Assembly: GCF_001422405.1 (NCBI RefSeq) | Contig: NZ_LMMV01000012.1 | Span: 38,376-102,375, forward strand | Length of the DNA: 64,000 nucleotides | Direction of reading: 5' to 3' | Source of the DNA: Pseudorhodoferax sp. Leaf267 | Lineage (GTDB): Bacteria; Pseudomonadota; Gammaproteobacteria; Burkholderiales; Burkholderiaceae_C | Shown: one piece after another, positions 7,924 to 19,877 of the stretch | Layout of the letters: every line of letters begins with the position of its first letter | Position numbering within the stretch: position 1 is the stretch's first letter | The notes under the pieces: model-generated | The model's database searches: none | The model's input: the letters and a program-made list of their open reading frames with translations, nothing else | Told to the model about the DNA's origin: nothing | Made by a program: the position numbers and the translations under genes

Positions 7924-8151
7924 ATGGACATCCACAAAGAAATCGACACCCGCGGCCTGAACTGCCCGCTGCCCATCCTGAAGGCCAAGAAGGCCCTGGG
8001 CGAATTGCAAAGCGGCCAGTTGCTCAAGGTGGTGGCCACCGATGCCGGCTCGGTGCGCGACTTCCAGGCCTTCGCCAAGCAGACGGGCAACGAGCTCGTG
8101 GAGCAGCAGACCGCAGGCGCGGAATTCATCCACGTACTGCGCCGACGCTGA
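7924..8151 (+). CDS. tusA: TusA-family sulfur carrier
   Basis: 75 residues with the family signature RGLNCPLPILKAKKAL, whose Cys carries the persulfide. TusA relays sulfur from cysteine desulfurase to tRNA thiolation or other acceptors; paralogues in betaproteobacteria serve other sulfur transfers. Located 36 bp after the Nudix gene in the same direction and ended by a strong hairpin, so it is probably the last gene of the cysM transcription unit. AAGGAA precedes the ATG. Confidence 0.9.
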   Translation: MDIHKEIDTRGLNCPLPILKAKKALGELQSGQLLKVVATDAGSVRDFQAFAKQTGNELVEQQTAGAEFIHVLRRR

Positions 8152-8172
8152 ACGAGGCGGCGCCCAGAATGA

Positions 8173-8196
8173 AAAAAGCCGGGTCACCCCGGCTTT
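8173..8196. terminator. Bidirectional terminator between tusA and galU
   Basis: AAGCCGGG and CCCCGGCTT form a GC-rich hairpin with a tri- or tetranucleotide loop; A-run on the left and T-run on the right, so it can end transcripts from both convergent genes. Confidence 0.85.
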
Positions 8197-8217
8197 CGTG
8201 TCTCTGGCGCTGCGCGC

Positions 8218-9120
8218 TCAGATCTTCAGCGTCGACAGGTACTCGCGGAAGCCCTTGCTGACTTCGGGGTGCTGCAACGCAAGCTCCACGGTCGCTTCCA
8301 GAAAACCGTGCTTGCTGCCGCAGTCGAAGCGCTTGCCTTCGTACTGGTAGGCGTGGACGATTTCGGTGTTCAGCAGGCCGGCGATGCCATCGGTCAGCTG
8401 GATCTCGCCACCGGCGCCGCGCGGCTGATTGCGGATGTGGCCGAACACGGCCGGCGTCAGGATGTAGCGGCCAGCCACGCCCATGCGCGATGGCGCGGCT
8501 TCGGGCGCGGGCTTTTCCACCATATGGTTCACGCGCGTGAGCCGGCCGTCCTCGATGTCCTTGACCACTTCACCGGCAACGATGCCGTAGCGGCGCACCT
8601 GCTCCAGCGGCACTTCCTGCACGGCGATCATCGAGGTGCCCAGGCGGCTGAAGGCATCTGTCATCTGCGCCAGCACGGGCTTGCCGCCCTTGGGGCCGAT
8701 CATCAAGTCGTCGGCCAGCAGCACGCCGAACGGCTCGTCGCCGACCAGGTGCTCGGCACACAGCACGGCGTGGCCCAGGCCCAGCGAACGCGGCTGGCGC
8801 ACGAACGAGCAGAACATGTCGTCCGGCGACACGGACCGCACCAGGTCCAGCAGCTCTTTCTTGCCGGCGGTTTCCAGTTCGCTCTCCAGTTCGTAGGCCG
8901 TGTCGAAGTGGTCTTCGATCGCGCGCTTGTTACGCCCCGTCACGAAAATCATCTGCCGGATACCCGCTGCATACGCCTCTTCGACGGCGTACTGGATCAG
9001 CGGCTTGTCCACCACCGGCAGCATTTCCTTGGGCTGCGCCTTCGTGGCGGGGAGGAAACGCGTGCCGAGGCCGGCAACGGGGAACACGGCTTTTCTAACG
9101 GTCTTCTGGTAGCTGGACAT
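8218..9120 (-). CDS. galU: UTP-glucose-1-phosphate uridylyltransferase
   Basis: 300 residues. The nucleotidyltransferase signature [20 protein letters not shown] near the N-terminus and [19 protein letters not shown] and [17 protein letters not shown] further on are those of bacterial GalU. It makes UDP-glucose for polysaccharide, LPS and trehalose synthesis. It lies downstream of valS on the same strand with about 100 bp between, and its 3' end faces tusA across a bidirectional terminator. Confidence 0.95.
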   Translation of the reverse strand: MSSYQKTVRKAVFPVAGLGTRFLPATKAQPKEMLPVVDKPLIQYAVEEAYAAGIRQMIFVTGRNKRAIEDHFDTAYELESELETAGKKELLDLVRSVSPDDMFCSFVRQPRSLGLGHAVLCAEHLVGDEPFGVLLADDLMIGPKGGKPVLAQMTDAFSRLGTSMIAVQEVPLEQVRRYGIVAGEVVKDIEDGRLTRVNHMVEKPAPEAAPSRMGVAGRYILTPAVFGHIRNQPRGAGGEIQLTDGIAGLLNTEIVHAYQYEGKRFDCGSKHGFLEATVELALQHPEVSKGFREYLSTLKI

Positions 9121-9226
9121 GGGTCTGGGACTCTCTCTTCAATCAAAAAAGGGGTGCTTTGGGGGAAAGGCGGCAGTCTGGCAGAGTTGTTGCAAAACGT
9201 GTGCCATCGATCCCGCTCTGGGGCTG

Positions 9227-12106
9227 TCAGCCCAATCGTACAAGCTGGTCGTGAAGCCTTTGTAACGTGGCCGTGTAGTCCGCGACGCGCTTGCGTTCCT
9301 GGTCGATGACGGCCGGCGGTGCCTTGGCAACGAAGGCCTCGTTGCCCAGTTTGCCGTTGGCTTTCGCGATCTCGCCCTGCAGCCGTGCGACTTCCTTGCC
9401 CAGACGCAGCTTCTCGGCCGCCACGTCGATCTCCACGTACAGCGCCATGCGGGCCTCACCCACCACGGCCACCGGTGCCGCCTGGGCCGCGGCCTGCCAA
9501 GCCGTCTCATCGTCGAACACCTTGACCTCGCTGAGCTTGGCCAAGGCCTGCAGCACGGGCGCCGCAGCGCGCATGAAGTCGGCATCGCCCAGCACATACA
9601 GCGGCAGCCGCGTGGCCGGCGACACGTTCATCTCGCCGCGCAGGTTGCGGCAGCTATCGACCAGCGACTTGAGCTTGGCGACATGGGCGATGGCCCCCTC
9701 GTCGATCTTGCTGGGCTGGGCTTCTGGGTACTTGGCCACGCTCACGGACGCGCCGGGCAAGCCAGCCACGGGCGCGACCTTCTGCCACAGCGCCTCGGTG
9801 ATGAAGGGGATGATGGGGTGCGCCAGCCGCAGGATGGCCTCCAGCGTGCGGATCAGCGTGCGGCGCGTGGCGCGCTGCTCGGCCTCGCTGCCGGTCTGGA
9901 TCTGCACCTTGGCGATCTCCAGGTACCAGTCGCAGAACTCGTTCCAGACGAAGTCGTAGAGCGCGTTCGCCACGTTGTCCAGCCGGTACTCGGCAAAGCC
10001 CTTGGCGATGTCGGCTTCCACCTTCTGCAGGGCCGAGCTGATCCAGCGGTCCGCCTGGGAAAAGCGCATGTAGCCGTGGAACTCGCCGCCAGGCTGGCAC
10101 TGTTCCTTGGTGTGTTCCTTGAGGCCGCAGTCCTGGCCCTCGCAATGCATGAGCACGAAGCGCGTGGCGTTCCAGAGCTTGTTGCAGAAGTTGCGGTAGC
10201 CCTCGCAGCGCTTGCTGTCAAAGTTGATGCTGCGGCCCAGCGAGGCCAGCGCCGCGAAGGTGAAGCGCAGTGCGTCGGCGCCGTAGGCCGGGATGCCTTC
10301 GGGGAATTCCTTCTCGGTGTTCTTGCGCACCTGGGGCGCGGTCTCGGGCTTGCGCAGGCCGGTGGTGCGCTTGTCGAGCAGCGGGGGCAGGGCGATGCCA
10401 TCGATCAGGTCCACCGGGTCCAGCACGTTGCCTTCGGACTTGCTCATCTTCTTGCCCTGCGCGTCGCGCACCAGGCCGTGGATGTAGACATGCCTGAACG
10501 GCACGCGGCCCGTGAAGTGCGTCGTCATCATGATCATCCGGGCCACCCAGAAGAAGATGATGTCGTAGCCCGTCACCAGCACGGTGGAGGGCAGGTAGAG
10601 GTTGTAGTCGTCGGTGGGCGCGTCGGTCTGTTCGGGCCAGCCCATGGTCGAGAAGGGGACCAGCGCGGACGAGTACCAGGTGTCCAGCACGTCCTCGTCG
10701 CGGCGGAGCAGCTTGCCGGGCGCCTTGGCCTGTGCATTGGCTTCGCTGCGCGCCACGATCACGTTGCCGTCCTCGTCGTACCAGGCCGGAATCTGGTGGC
10801 CCCACCAGAGCTGACGGCTGATGCACCAGTCCTGGATGTTGTTCATCCACTGGTCATACGTGTTGACCCAGTTCTCGGGCACGAAGCGCACCTCGCCGCT
10901 CTTCACGGCGTCGATGGCTTTGGTGGCGATGCTCTTGCCGGTCGGGTCTTGATCGGACACCTTGGTCATGGCGACGAACCATTGGTCCGTCAGCATGGGC
11001 TCGACCACCTCGCCGGTGCGCGTGCAGACCGGCACGGTCAGCTTGTGCTTCTTGATCTCGACCATGGCGCCGATGGCTTCCAGGTCGGCCACGATGGCCT
11101 TGCGCGCCACGAAGCGGTTCAGGCCGCGGTACTTCTCGGGCGCCTCGTCGTTGATGGTGGCCTGCAGCGTCAGCACGCAGATCATGGGCAGCTTGTGGCG
11201 CTGGCCCACGGCGTAGTCGTTCACGTCATGCGCGGGCGTGACCTTCACCACGCCGGTGCCGAAGGCCTTGTCCACGTAGTCGTCGGCGATCACCGGGATC
11301 TCGCGGCCCACCAGCGGCAGCGTGACGGTCTTGCCGATCAGGTGCTGGTAGCGCTCGTCCTCGGGGTGCACCATCACGGCCACGTCGCCGAGCATGGTCT
11401 CCGGGCGCGTGGTGGCCACCGTCAGGCTGCCCGAGCCGTCGGTCAGCGGGTAGGCGATGTGCCACAGCGAGCCGTCTTTCTCTTCGCTCTCGACCTCCAG
11501 GTCGGACACGGCGGATTGCAGCTTCGGGTCCCAGTTGACCAGGCGCTTGCCGCGGTAGATGAGGCCTTGCTCGTACAGCTTCACGAAGGTGTCGGTCACC
11601 ACCTTGGACAGTTTGTCGTCCATGGTGAAGTACTCGCGACTCCAGTCCACGCTGTCGCCCATGCGGCGCATTTGCGTGGTGATGGTGTTGCCCGACTGCT
11701 GCTTCCACTCCCACACCTTGGCGACGAAGTTCTTGCGGCCCAGGTCGTGGCGGCTGAGCTTGTGGTCCTGCAGCTGGCGCTCCACCACGATTTGCGTGGC
11801 GATGCCGGCGTGGTCGGTGCCCGGCACCCAGGCCGTGTTGAACCCGCGCATGCGGTGGTAGCGCGTGAGCGCGTCCATGATGGTCTGGTTGAACGCGTGG
11901 CCCATGTGCAGCGTGCCCGTGACGTTGGGCGGCGGCAGCTGGATGGCGAACGAGGGGGCTGCCGCATCGGGCTGGCCCGTCCCGCGGACGCCTGCGGCGC
12001 CCAGGCCGCGGCGCTCCCACTCGGGGCCCCAGTAGGCCTCGATGGCGGCGGGTTCGAAGGATTTGGACAGTTCGGCCAGGCCGGGTTGCAGGGGGGTGTC
12101 GCTCAT
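9227..12106 (-). CDS. valS: Valyl-tRNA synthetase
   Basis: 959 residues, normal length for bacterial ValS. HIGH motif region [21 protein letters not shown] loop [14 protein letters not shown], the CP1 editing domain and the C-terminal coiled coil ([16 protein letters not shown] to the end) are all present. The ATG at 12106 ([17 protein letters not shown]) gives the usual N-terminus. Essential translation gene. Confidence 0.97.
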   Translation of the reverse strand: MSDTPLQPGLAELSKSFEPAAIEAYWGPEWERRGLGAAGVRGTGQPDAAAPSFAIQLPPPNVTGTLHMGHAFNQTIMDALTRYHRMRGFNTAWVPGTDHAGIATQIVVERQLQDHKLSRHDLGRKNFVAKVWEWKQQSGNTITTQMRRMGDSVDWSREYFTMDDKLSKVVTDTFVKLYEQGLIYRGKRLVNWDPKLQSAVSDLEVESEEKDGSLWHIAYPLTDGSGSLTVATTRPETMLGDVAVMVHPEDERYQHLIGKTVTLPLVGREIPVIADDYVDKAFGTGVVKVTPAHDVNDYAVGQRHKLPMICVLTLQATINDEAPEKYRGLNRFVARKAIVADLEAIGAMVEIKKHKLTVPVCTRTGEVVEPMLTDQWFVAMTKVSDQDPTGKSIATKAIDAVKSGEVRFVPENWVNTYDQWMNNIQDWCISRQLWWGHQIPAWYDEDGNVIVARSEANAQAKAPGKLLRRDEDVLDTWYSSALVPFSTMGWPEQTDAPTDDYNLYLPSTVLVTGYDIIFFWVARMIMMTTHFTGRVPFRHVYIHGLVRDAQGKKMSKSEGNVLDPVDLIDGIALPPLLDKRTTGLRKPETAPQVRKNTEKEFPEGIPAYGADALRFTFAALASLGRSINFDSKRCEGYRNFCNKLWNATRFVLMHCEGQDCGLKEHTKEQCQPGGEFHGYMRFSQADRWISSALQKVEADIAKGFAEYRLDNVANALYDFVWNEFCDWYLEIAKVQIQTGSEAEQRATRRTLIRTLEAILRLAHPIIPFITEALWQKVAPVAGLPGASVSVAKYPEAQPSKIDEGAIAHVAKLKSLVDSCRNLRGEMNVSPATRLPLYVLGDADFMRAAAPVLQALAKLSEVKVFDDETAWQAAAQAAPVAVVGEARMALYVEIDVAAEKLRLGKEVARLQGEIAKANGKLGNEAFVAKAPPAVIDQERKRVADYTATLQRLHDQLVRLG

Positions 12107-12231
12107 GGGGGAATCCAGACGGAAGGCGGCGCCGGTGGCGGCGCTGCGGGGCGAGAACGCGAAGCGGGCGATTTTAGGCGGTCCGTGCGGTACGGCGCCC
12201 TGGGTGGAGCGGGTGGCCCAGGGGCAGCGGA

Positions 12232-12738
12232 TCAGCGCGTCTCGCGCTTCTCGCCCTTGCCCAGATAGAACTTCTGCAGCAGCCGCTGCAGCGTGGTGCG
12301 CTCGCGTTCGGTCAGCCGGCCGGCCAGCTCGCTCTCCATCTCCACCACGATCTTCTCGGTCTCCTGCGCCAGTGCATGCCCGGCGTCGGTGAGGTGCAGG
12401 CCCACGGCGCGGCCGTCGCGCGGGTGCGGGCGGCGCTCGATCAGGCCGCGGCGATCGAGCGCGGCGATCAGGCTCACAAAGTTGGGCGGCAGGATGTCCA
12501 GCGTGGCGCACAGCTGGCGCGAGGTGGCGCCGGGGTTGTGCGCCAGCAGGGCCAGCACCGAGAAGTCGGCCTGCTTCAGGCCATAGGGCGCCATGCGCTC
12601 GAAGAACTCGGCGCCGATGGCAATCGAGGCGCGCCGGGCGTTGTAGCCGACCAGGGCCTCGAGCACGCTGGTGTCCAGCTGCTCGGGGCCGGGCGTGGCG
12701 GGAGAGGGCGTTGTTGTGTTCTTGGATGCTCGGGCCAT
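12232..12738 (-). CDS. MarR-family regulator, probable regulator of the hydroxycinnamate operon
   Basis: 168 residues with a MarR winged helix ([37 protein letters not shown]). It is the promoter-distal gene of a seven-gene minus-strand operon (gaps of 11-26 bp) that encodes a CoA ligase, crotonase and dehydrogenases. MarR proteins such as CouR, FerC and HcaR control hydroxycinnamate genes and are released by the CoA thioester; by family and position this one is likely to do the same, probably through the palindrome at 20679-20697. The direct evidence is only homology and gene order. Confidence 0.85.
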   Translation of the reverse strand: MARASKNTTTPSPATPGPEQLDTSVLEALVGYNARRASIAIGAEFFERMAPYGLKQADFSVLALLAHNPGATSRQLCATLDILPPNFVSLIAALDRRGLIERRPHPRDGRAVGLHLTDAGHALAQETEKIVVEMESELAGRLTERERTTLQRLLQKFYLGKGEKRETR

Positions 12739-12754
12739 GCCCGATTGTTGTCGT

Positions 12755-14461
<1,707 letters not shown>

Positions 14462-14473
14462 GGCGGTGTGTCG

Positions 14474-16177
14474 TTACTTGCAGCTGAAACTGGCGGCGCT
14501 TTCGATGTCGCCGGTGCCGTTGTAGCGCGCGACCTGCGGGTAGGGGCACAGCGGGCGGGTGCGGGTGGGCGACCAGGCGGCGGGCACGTCGGCGTTCACG
14601 CCACCGGCATTGCCGGCGCCGCGCGCGTTGGCGATCACGCGGTCGGGCGCCACGCCCTTTTCGACCCAGTCGACCAAAGCCGTGACCATGTCGAACTGGT
14701 CGGTGGCCGGGCCGGCGCTGCAGTGGTTCATGCCGGGCACCAGGTAGAGCCGCGCAAAGTTGGCGGCGTTACCGCCGTTGGCGTTGCGCAGGCCGTCGTA
14801 CCAGGCCGCCGTGTCGTCGGAGGAGAACACGCCGTCGGACGTGCCGTGGTAGACCATCATCTTGGCGCCGCGGTCCTTCAGGGCCGACAGGTTGGTCGGG
14901 TTCGGCGGCGTCATGAAGCTCAGCGACGACTCGGTGTAGGTCGCGTTGGTCGCGGCGATCTTGGGCGCGTCCGTGTCCATGTTGAACGCCAGCGCGAAGG
15001 CCTTGGTGTCCGTCAGGATGCTGGTCGGCGCGGGCGGCACCTGGAAGATGAAGCCCACGGCCACCGGGTCGCGCGCGGCGCCGATGGAGGACTGGAACTT
15101 CCAGCTCGCCCAGTTGGCCGAGGTGATGCCGGCGTCCCACGGGAAGCTGGCATACAGCGCGGTGCCGGCGCTGTTGCGTGCGCCGCGGAAGATGTTGGAC
15201 AGAGCCGTCTTTTGCGCCGTGCTGATGCAGCTGCCGTCGCGCGCGCCGGTGCAGCTCGGCACGTCGCGCTCCAGCGAGAAGGCGCTCTGGCAGGCCTTGA
15301 TGTCCTGCACCAGCCCGTCGGTGGCGCCATCCAGCGCGTCGCATTTCTCCAGCACCTTGGCCGCCACCAGTGCACGTTCCGCGGGCGTGAAGGAGGTGGC
15401 GATGTCCGCCGGGTCGCTGGCCACGCTGTTCAACTGCTGCGCACCGTAGAGCTGGGCCACGGCCGCCTTGGGCAGGTTGAAGCCGGGGTTGCCGGCCAGG
15501 ATGCCGTCGTACTGGTCGGCATAGCGCGACGCGCCCACCATGGCGTGGCGCCCGCCATTGGAGCAACCCACCAGGTACGAGCGGTCGGGCTGCTTGCCGT
15601 AGGCAGTCTGGATCAGCGACTTGGCCATGGGTGTGAGCTTGCCCACGGCCTGGTAGCCGTAGTCCAGCCGGGCCTGCGGGTCCAGGCCGAACAGCGGGTT
15701 CTGCGCGCCGCTGTGGCCGGCGTCCGAGCTCAGCACGGCGAAGCCGTCGCGCAGGCCGTTGCTCAGCGCGCCGCCGCCGCCCTTGCCGCCCGAGGCGGTG
15801 CCGATGTTGCCGTCCGTACCGCCGTTGACCTGGTGGAAGAAGCGGCCGTTCCAGTTGTTCGGCAGCCGCATCTCGAATCCGATGGCGTAGGTCTGGCCGT
15901 CGACGGCGCTCACGCGCTCGAACATGCGGCCGGTCACGCGGCAATGCTCGGGCACGGCCTGGCCGGCCACCGTGAGCGTGCCGGCCGGCACCACGGTGGT
16001 GGCGGTGATCTGCGTGTTGGCCAGCGCCAGGCGGCTCACGAGATCGGCGCAGGCCTGCAACGTGGCCGGCTTGGCCTCGGCCAGCTGCGGCAGGTCGTCG
16101 TCCGAGCCGCCGCAGGCGCCCAGCAGCAGGGCAGGGGCCAATGCGGCCAGGATCAGCGTGGGGGTGTTCTTTGCCAT
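14474..16177 (-). CDS. Tannase/feruloyl esterase family lipoprotein
   Basis: 567 residues. A lipoprotein signal (ILAALAPALLLGAC, Cys22) precedes a tannase-fold alpha/beta hydrolase. The nucleophile motif is VGCSNGGRHAM, the acid lies in DGVFSSDD and the histidine in PGMNHCSAGP; the paired Cys next to Ser and His is the CS-D-HC arrangement of tannases and fungal-type feruloyl esterases. It should sit on the cell envelope and cut aromatic esters, supplying free hydroxycinnamates or other aromatic acids for the ligase in the same operon. Exact substrate not deducible. GGAGGAG precedes the ATG. Confidence 0.87.
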   Translation of the reverse strand: MAKNTPTLILAALAPALLLGACGGSDDDLPQLAEAKPATLQACADLVSRLALANTQITATTVVPAGTLTVAGQAVPEHCRVTGRMFERVSAVDGQTYAIGFEMRLPNNWNGRFFHQVNGGTDGNIGTASGGKGGGGALSNGLRDGFAVLSSDAGHSGAQNPLFGLDPQARLDYGYQAVGKLTPMAKSLIQTAYGKQPDRSYLVGCSNGGRHAMVGASRYADQYDGILAGNPGFNLPKAAVAQLYGAQQLNSVASDPADIATSFTPAERALVAAKVLEKCDALDGATDGLVQDIKACQSAFSLERDVPSCTGARDGSCISTAQKTALSNIFRGARNSAGTALYASFPWDAGITSANWASWKFQSSIGAARDPVAVGFIFQVPPAPTSILTDTKAFALAFNMDTDAPKIAATNATYTESSLSFMTPPNPTNLSALKDRGAKMMVYHGTSDGVFSSDDTAAWYDGLRNANGGNAANFARLYLVPGMNHCSAGPATDQFDMVTALVDWVEKGVAPDRVIANARGAGNAGGVNADVPAAWSPTRTRPLCPYPQVARYNGTGDIESAASFSCK

Positions 16178-16202
16178 GGTGTGTCTCCTCCGGTTGAACG
16201 AA

Positions 16203-17192
16203 TCAGGACTCTGCGGTGAAGCCGATCTGCTTGACCAGCGGCCCCCAGCGCTCGTACTCGGCCTTCTGGTCGGCCACCATTTCCTGCGCCGTGCTGCCGT
16301 GTGCCACCAGGCCGACGATGGCCAGTGCATCGATGACGGTCTTGTCTTTCAGCGCCGCGTTGATGGCGGCGTTGGCGGCGGCCAGTGTGGCGGGCGGCGT
16401 CTTGGCCGGCGCGTAGAAGCCGAACCATTCCTCCGAGGTCACATCCGGGTAGCCCAGCTCGGTGAAGGTGGGCACGTCGGGCAGGAACGGCGAGCGCTTC
16501 TTGCCCGAGGTGGCCAGCACGCGCACACGGCCGGTCTTCATGTATTGCAGGTAGTCGCCGCTGGGGTTCATGGCCGCGGCGATCTGGCCGCCGACCAGGT
16601 CGGTGATGCTGGGCACGGTGCCGCGGTAGGGCACGTGCTTGAGGTCTACGCCGGCGCGGATGCCGAGCAGCGCGCCCAGCAGGTGGGGCATGGAGCCGGC
16701 GCCCGGCGAGCCGTAGCTGGCCTGGTTCGGGTTCGCCTTGGCCCAGGCCAGAAAGTCCTTCAGCGTCTTGACCTCGGCCGGCACGGCAGGGCCGACCGCC
16801 AGGCCGTGGAACATGATGGCGCCGATGGAGACCGGGGTCACATCCTCCTGCTTGTATGTGAGCTTGGGGTAGATGTAGGGGTAGACGGCCAGGGCCGACA
16901 CCGGCGCCAGCGTCAGCACCGAGCCGTCGGCCACGGCGACTTTGAGCGACTCCACCGCGATGCGGCCGCCGGCGCCGGGCTTGTTCTCCACATAGCCTGG
17001 GTTCTTGCTGTAGGGCGTGCCGCCCAGCTTCTCGGCCACGCGGCGGGCCACGCTGTCGCCCGCGCTGCCGGCCGGGAAGCCGTACATGACCTTGACCTGG
17101 TCCAGCGCCTGCGCGAGCACGCTGAGCGGCGAGAGGGCGCCGAGCGCAGCAGCGCTGCCCAGGGCCTGGATGAAATGACGACGGTGTTGCAT
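16203..17192 (-). CDS. Bug/TctC-family solute-binding protein in the hydroxycinnamate operon
   Basis: 329 residues, with a signal peptide starting MQHRRHFIQALGSAAALGAL (twin Arg followed by xF, so Tat export is possible) and the Bug fold (KVMYGFPAGSAGDSVARR, KPGAGGRIAVES). No TctAB membrane subunits are nearby. Sitting between the esterase and the CoA-pathway enzymes, it most likely binds a phenylpropenoid acid in the periplasm; this is inferred from position. GAGGAGA lies upstream of the start. Confidence 0.9.
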   Translation of the reverse strand: MQHRRHFIQALGSAAALGALSPLSVLAQALDQVKVMYGFPAGSAGDSVARRVAEKLGGTPYSKNPGYVENKPGAGGRIAVESLKVAVADGSVLTLAPVSALAVYPYIYPKLTYKQEDVTPVSIGAIMFHGLAVGPAVPAEVKTLKDFLAWAKANPNQASYGSPGAGSMPHLLGALLGIRAGVDLKHVPYRGTVPSITDLVGGQIAAAMNPSGDYLQYMKTGRVRVLATSGKKRSPFLPDVPTFTELGYPDVTSEEWFGFYAPAKTPPATLAAANAAINAALKDKTVIDALAIVGLVAHGSTAQEMVADQKAEYERWGPLVKQIGFTAES

Positions 17193-17218
17193 GCGGTTGT
17201 CTCCTCGGGGTGGGTGGT

Positions 17219-17983
17219 TCAGCGCGGGGCCATGCGCAGCGCGCCATCCAGCCGGATGACTTCGCCGTTCAGGTGGTTGTTGGTCACGATGTGGCAGGCC
17301 AGCTCGGCGAACTCCGAGGGCTTGCCCAACCGCGACGGGAAGGGGATGGACGCGGCCAGCGACTGCTGCACCGGCTCGGGCAGCTCCAGCAACAGCGGCG
17401 TGGCGAAGATGCCGGGCGCCACCGTGCACACCCGGATGCCGTGCTGCGCCAGGTCGCGCGCCATCGGCAGCGTCATGCCGACCAGCCCGCCCTTGGACGC
17501 GCTGTAAGCCTGCTGGCCCACCTGGCCGTCGTAGGCCGCCACCGAGGCGGTGAACATCATCACGCCACGCGCGCCGTCCTCCAGCGCTTCGAGCTTGGCG
17601 CAGCGCGCGGCGAACAGGCGGCTGATGTTGTAGGTGCCGATCAGGTTCACGCCGATGACCTTGGCGAAGTCTTCCAGCGGCGCGGCGCGGCCGTCCTTGC
17701 CGACGATGCGCTTGGCACCACCGATGCCGGCCACGTTCATGAGGATGCGGGCCGGGCCGTGGGCGGCAGCGGCAGCGTCGAGCGCAGCCTCCACGCTCGC
17801 GGTGTCGGCGATGTCGCAGGCGTGCGCCGTGCCGCCGATGTCGGCCGCGACTTTTTGCGCCAGCTCGCTGTTGCGGTCCAGCACCGCGACCCTGGCGCCC
17901 AGGCGCGCCAGTTCGCGTGCGACGGCCTCGCCCAGGCCCGATGCGCCGCCCGTGACGAGTGCTGACGTTCCTTCGATTTGCAT
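17219..17983 (-). CDS. SDR dehydrogenase, probable 3-hydroxyacyl-CoA dehydrogenase
   Basis: 254 residues. Classical SDR: nucleotide motif TGGASGLGEA, NVAG (NNAG-equivalent), catalytic Ser in FTASVAAYDG and YSASKGG carrying Tyr and Lys. The sequence as a whole resembles HSD17B10-type 3-hydroxyacyl-CoA dehydrogenases (QAYSASKGGLVGMTLPMARD, HLNGEVIRLDGALRM). In this operon it would oxidise the beta-hydroxy aryl-propanoyl-CoA made by the crotonase to the beta-keto thioester. Confidence 0.88.
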   Translation of the reverse strand: MQIEGTSALVTGGASGLGEAVARELARLGARVAVLDRNSELAQKVAADIGGTAHACDIADTASVEAALDAAAAAHGPARILMNVAGIGGAKRIVGKDGRAAPLEDFAKVIGVNLIGTYNISRLFAARCAKLEALEDGARGVMMFTASVAAYDGQVGQQAYSASKGGLVGMTLPMARDLAQHGIRVCTVAPGIFATPLLLELPEPVQQSLAASIPFPSRLGKPSEFAELACHIVTNNHLNGEVIRLDGALRMAPR

Positions 17984-17994
17984 GACGGTCTCCT

Positions 17995-19851
17995 TTATTG
18001 CGGCTTGAGGGTGAAGGGCAGCGTGTCTGCGTGCAGCGCCTGCACGGCCGCGTCGCGGTGCTTCAGCACGGCGCGCTGGTTGATCGAGCCCTTGTCGGTG
18101 ACTTCGCCCTTGTCGATGGACGGGGGCTCGGCCACGAGCACCGCGCGCGCGATGCGGTTGGCGCTGCCGGTGGAGTCGGTCGCGAGCTTGTTCAGCACGC
18201 GCTGGAAGTGCCCCTGCACGGCCGGGCTTTCCAGCACCTGCTGCCACGGCGCATCGGCCGGCAGCCGCGCCAGTTCGCGCACGGCCTGCGTGCAGAAGAT
18301 CAGCGCGCCGACCTCCTTGAGGTTGATGCCGGTCAGCACCGCGTCCTGCACATAAGGCGCCCCGTAGGCGGTGATCCTGGCGCGCATCGGCCCCACGCTG
18401 ACGAAGGTGCCTGTGGCCAGCTTGAAGTCTTCGGCAATGCGGCCGTCGAATCGCAGGCCCAGATGGATGTTCTGCGGGTCGATCCAGTCCACCGCGTCGC
18501 CGGTCATGAAGAAGCCCTCTTCGTCGAAGGACTCGTGCGTCACGTCCGGCAGGCGCCAGTAGCCCGGCGTGACGTTGGGGCCGCGGTAGCGGATCTCGGT
18601 CTTGCCATCGGTGGGCACGAGCTTGATCTCCATGCCGGCGGTGGGCAGCCCCAGGTCGCCGGTGGCCACCTCGGGCCGCGTGATGTACAGGCCGAACGGG
18701 CCGGACTCGGTCATGCCCAGGCCCGTGCCCATCACCAGGCGCTCGCCGATCTCGGCCTCCTGGATGGTGTGCAGCTTGTCCCACACGGCCTGCGGCAGCG
18801 CCGCGCCGGCGTAGAAGAACATGCGTGCGCGCGACAGCAGGTTCTTGCGCAGCACCGCGTCGGTCTCCATCGCGTCGGCGATGTATTCGAAGCCGGTCGG
18901 CACGTTGAAGTAGACCGTGGGTGCGATCTCGCGCAGGTTGCGCAGCGTCTCGGCGATGCCGGAAGGCGTGGGCTTGCCGTCGTCGATGTACAGCGTGCCG
19001 CCGTTGTCCAGCACGATCCCCACGTTGTGGTTGCCGCCGAAGGTGTGGTTCCAGGGCAGCCAGTCGACCAGCACCGGCGGCTCCTCGCCCAGCGCGGGGA
19101 TGGAGCTGCGCAGCTGTTGCTGGTTCGCGCACCACATGCGGTGCGTGTTGATGACGGCCTTGGGGTTCTTGGTGGAGCCCGAGGTGAAGAGGAACTTGGT
19201 GATCGTGCCGGGGTGGATGTTGGCCATGGCGGCGTCCACGGCCGGCGTCACTTCGGTGGCCAGCAGCTCGGCCAGCGTGGTGCTGGCGCGGTCTTGCAGC
19301 CGGCCCTCGCCGAGCACGACCTCGGTGTCGGCCGGCACCACGGCGGCGATCGCCTTGGCATAGCGTGCGTCGGCGGCGAACACCAGGCCCGGCGTCAGCG
19401 TGGCCATCACGTGGCGCAGCTTCTCGTAGTCCTTGCTCACCAGCGCGTAAGGCGTGGAGACGGGGCAGTGCGGCACGCCGGCCAGCAGCGCGCCGAAGGC
19501 AATGAGCGCGTGGTCGATGCCGTTCTCGGCCAGGATCGCGACCGGCCGCTCGGGCGACAGGCCGCGCGTGAGCAGCGCCTGCGCGATGGCGCGCGCCTTG
19601 GCCAGCATCTCGCGGTACGTCATGTGCACCCAGTCGCCGCGGCTGCCATCGGCGTTGCGCGCGCGCTGGGCGATGAACGTGCGGTCGGGCGCCACTTCGG
19701 CCCAGTGCACCAGGCGGTCCGTCATGCGGTGGGCGTAGGGCGGCAGCGGCGTCTCGGCGCTGAGGTAGGCCACGCCGCCTTCGCCCTCGCGCAGCACGCC
19801 GCGCGTGATGCCGAAAGCCAGCGGTCGGTACTTGGGTGTTGTCTCCGTCAT
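17995..19851 (-). CDS. Feruloyl-CoA synthetase-like AMP-forming acyl-CoA ligase
   Basis: 618 residues of the ANL superfamily. P-loop-like motif FLFTSGSTKNPKAVINTHRM, the aromatic-acid pocket region WLPWNHTFGGNHN, the GTGLGMTESGPFG adenylate motif and the hinge region LGLRFDGRIAEDFKLATG are visible. Length and the N-terminal block HRMTDRLVHWAEVAPDRTF match feruloyl-CoA synthases of betaproteobacteria. It would activate ferulate, coumarate or caffeate with ATP and CoA. AGGAGA upstream of ATG. Confidence 0.87.
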   Translation of the reverse strand: MTETTPKYRPLAFGITRGVLREGEGGVAYLSAETPLPPYAHRMTDRLVHWAEVAPDRTFIAQRARNADGSRGDWVHMTYREMLAKARAIAQALLTRGLSPERPVAILAENGIDHALIAFGALLAGVPHCPVSTPYALVSKDYEKLRHVMATLTPGLVFAADARYAKAIAAVVPADTEVVLGEGRLQDRASTTLAELLATEVTPAVDAAMANIHPGTITKFLFTSGSTKNPKAVINTHRMWCANQQQLRSSIPALGEEPPVLVDWLPWNHTFGGNHNVGIVLDNGGTLYIDDGKPTPSGIAETLRNLREIAPTVYFNVPTGFEYIADAMETDAVLRKNLLSRARMFFYAGAALPQAVWDKLHTIQEAEIGERLVMGTGLGMTESGPFGLYITRPEVATGDLGLPTAGMEIKLVPTDGKTEIRYRGPNVTPGYWRLPDVTHESFDEEGFFMTGDAVDWIDPQNIHLGLRFDGRIAEDFKLATGTFVSVGPMRARITAYGAPYVQDAVLTGINLKEVGALIFCTQAVRELARLPADAPWQQVLESPAVQGHFQRVLNKLATDSTGSANRIARAVLVAEPPSIDKGEVTDKGSINQRAVLKHRDAAVQALHADTLPFTLKPQ

Positions 19852-19877
19852 GTCGTTCTCCTGGTGGTCGCCGGGGG

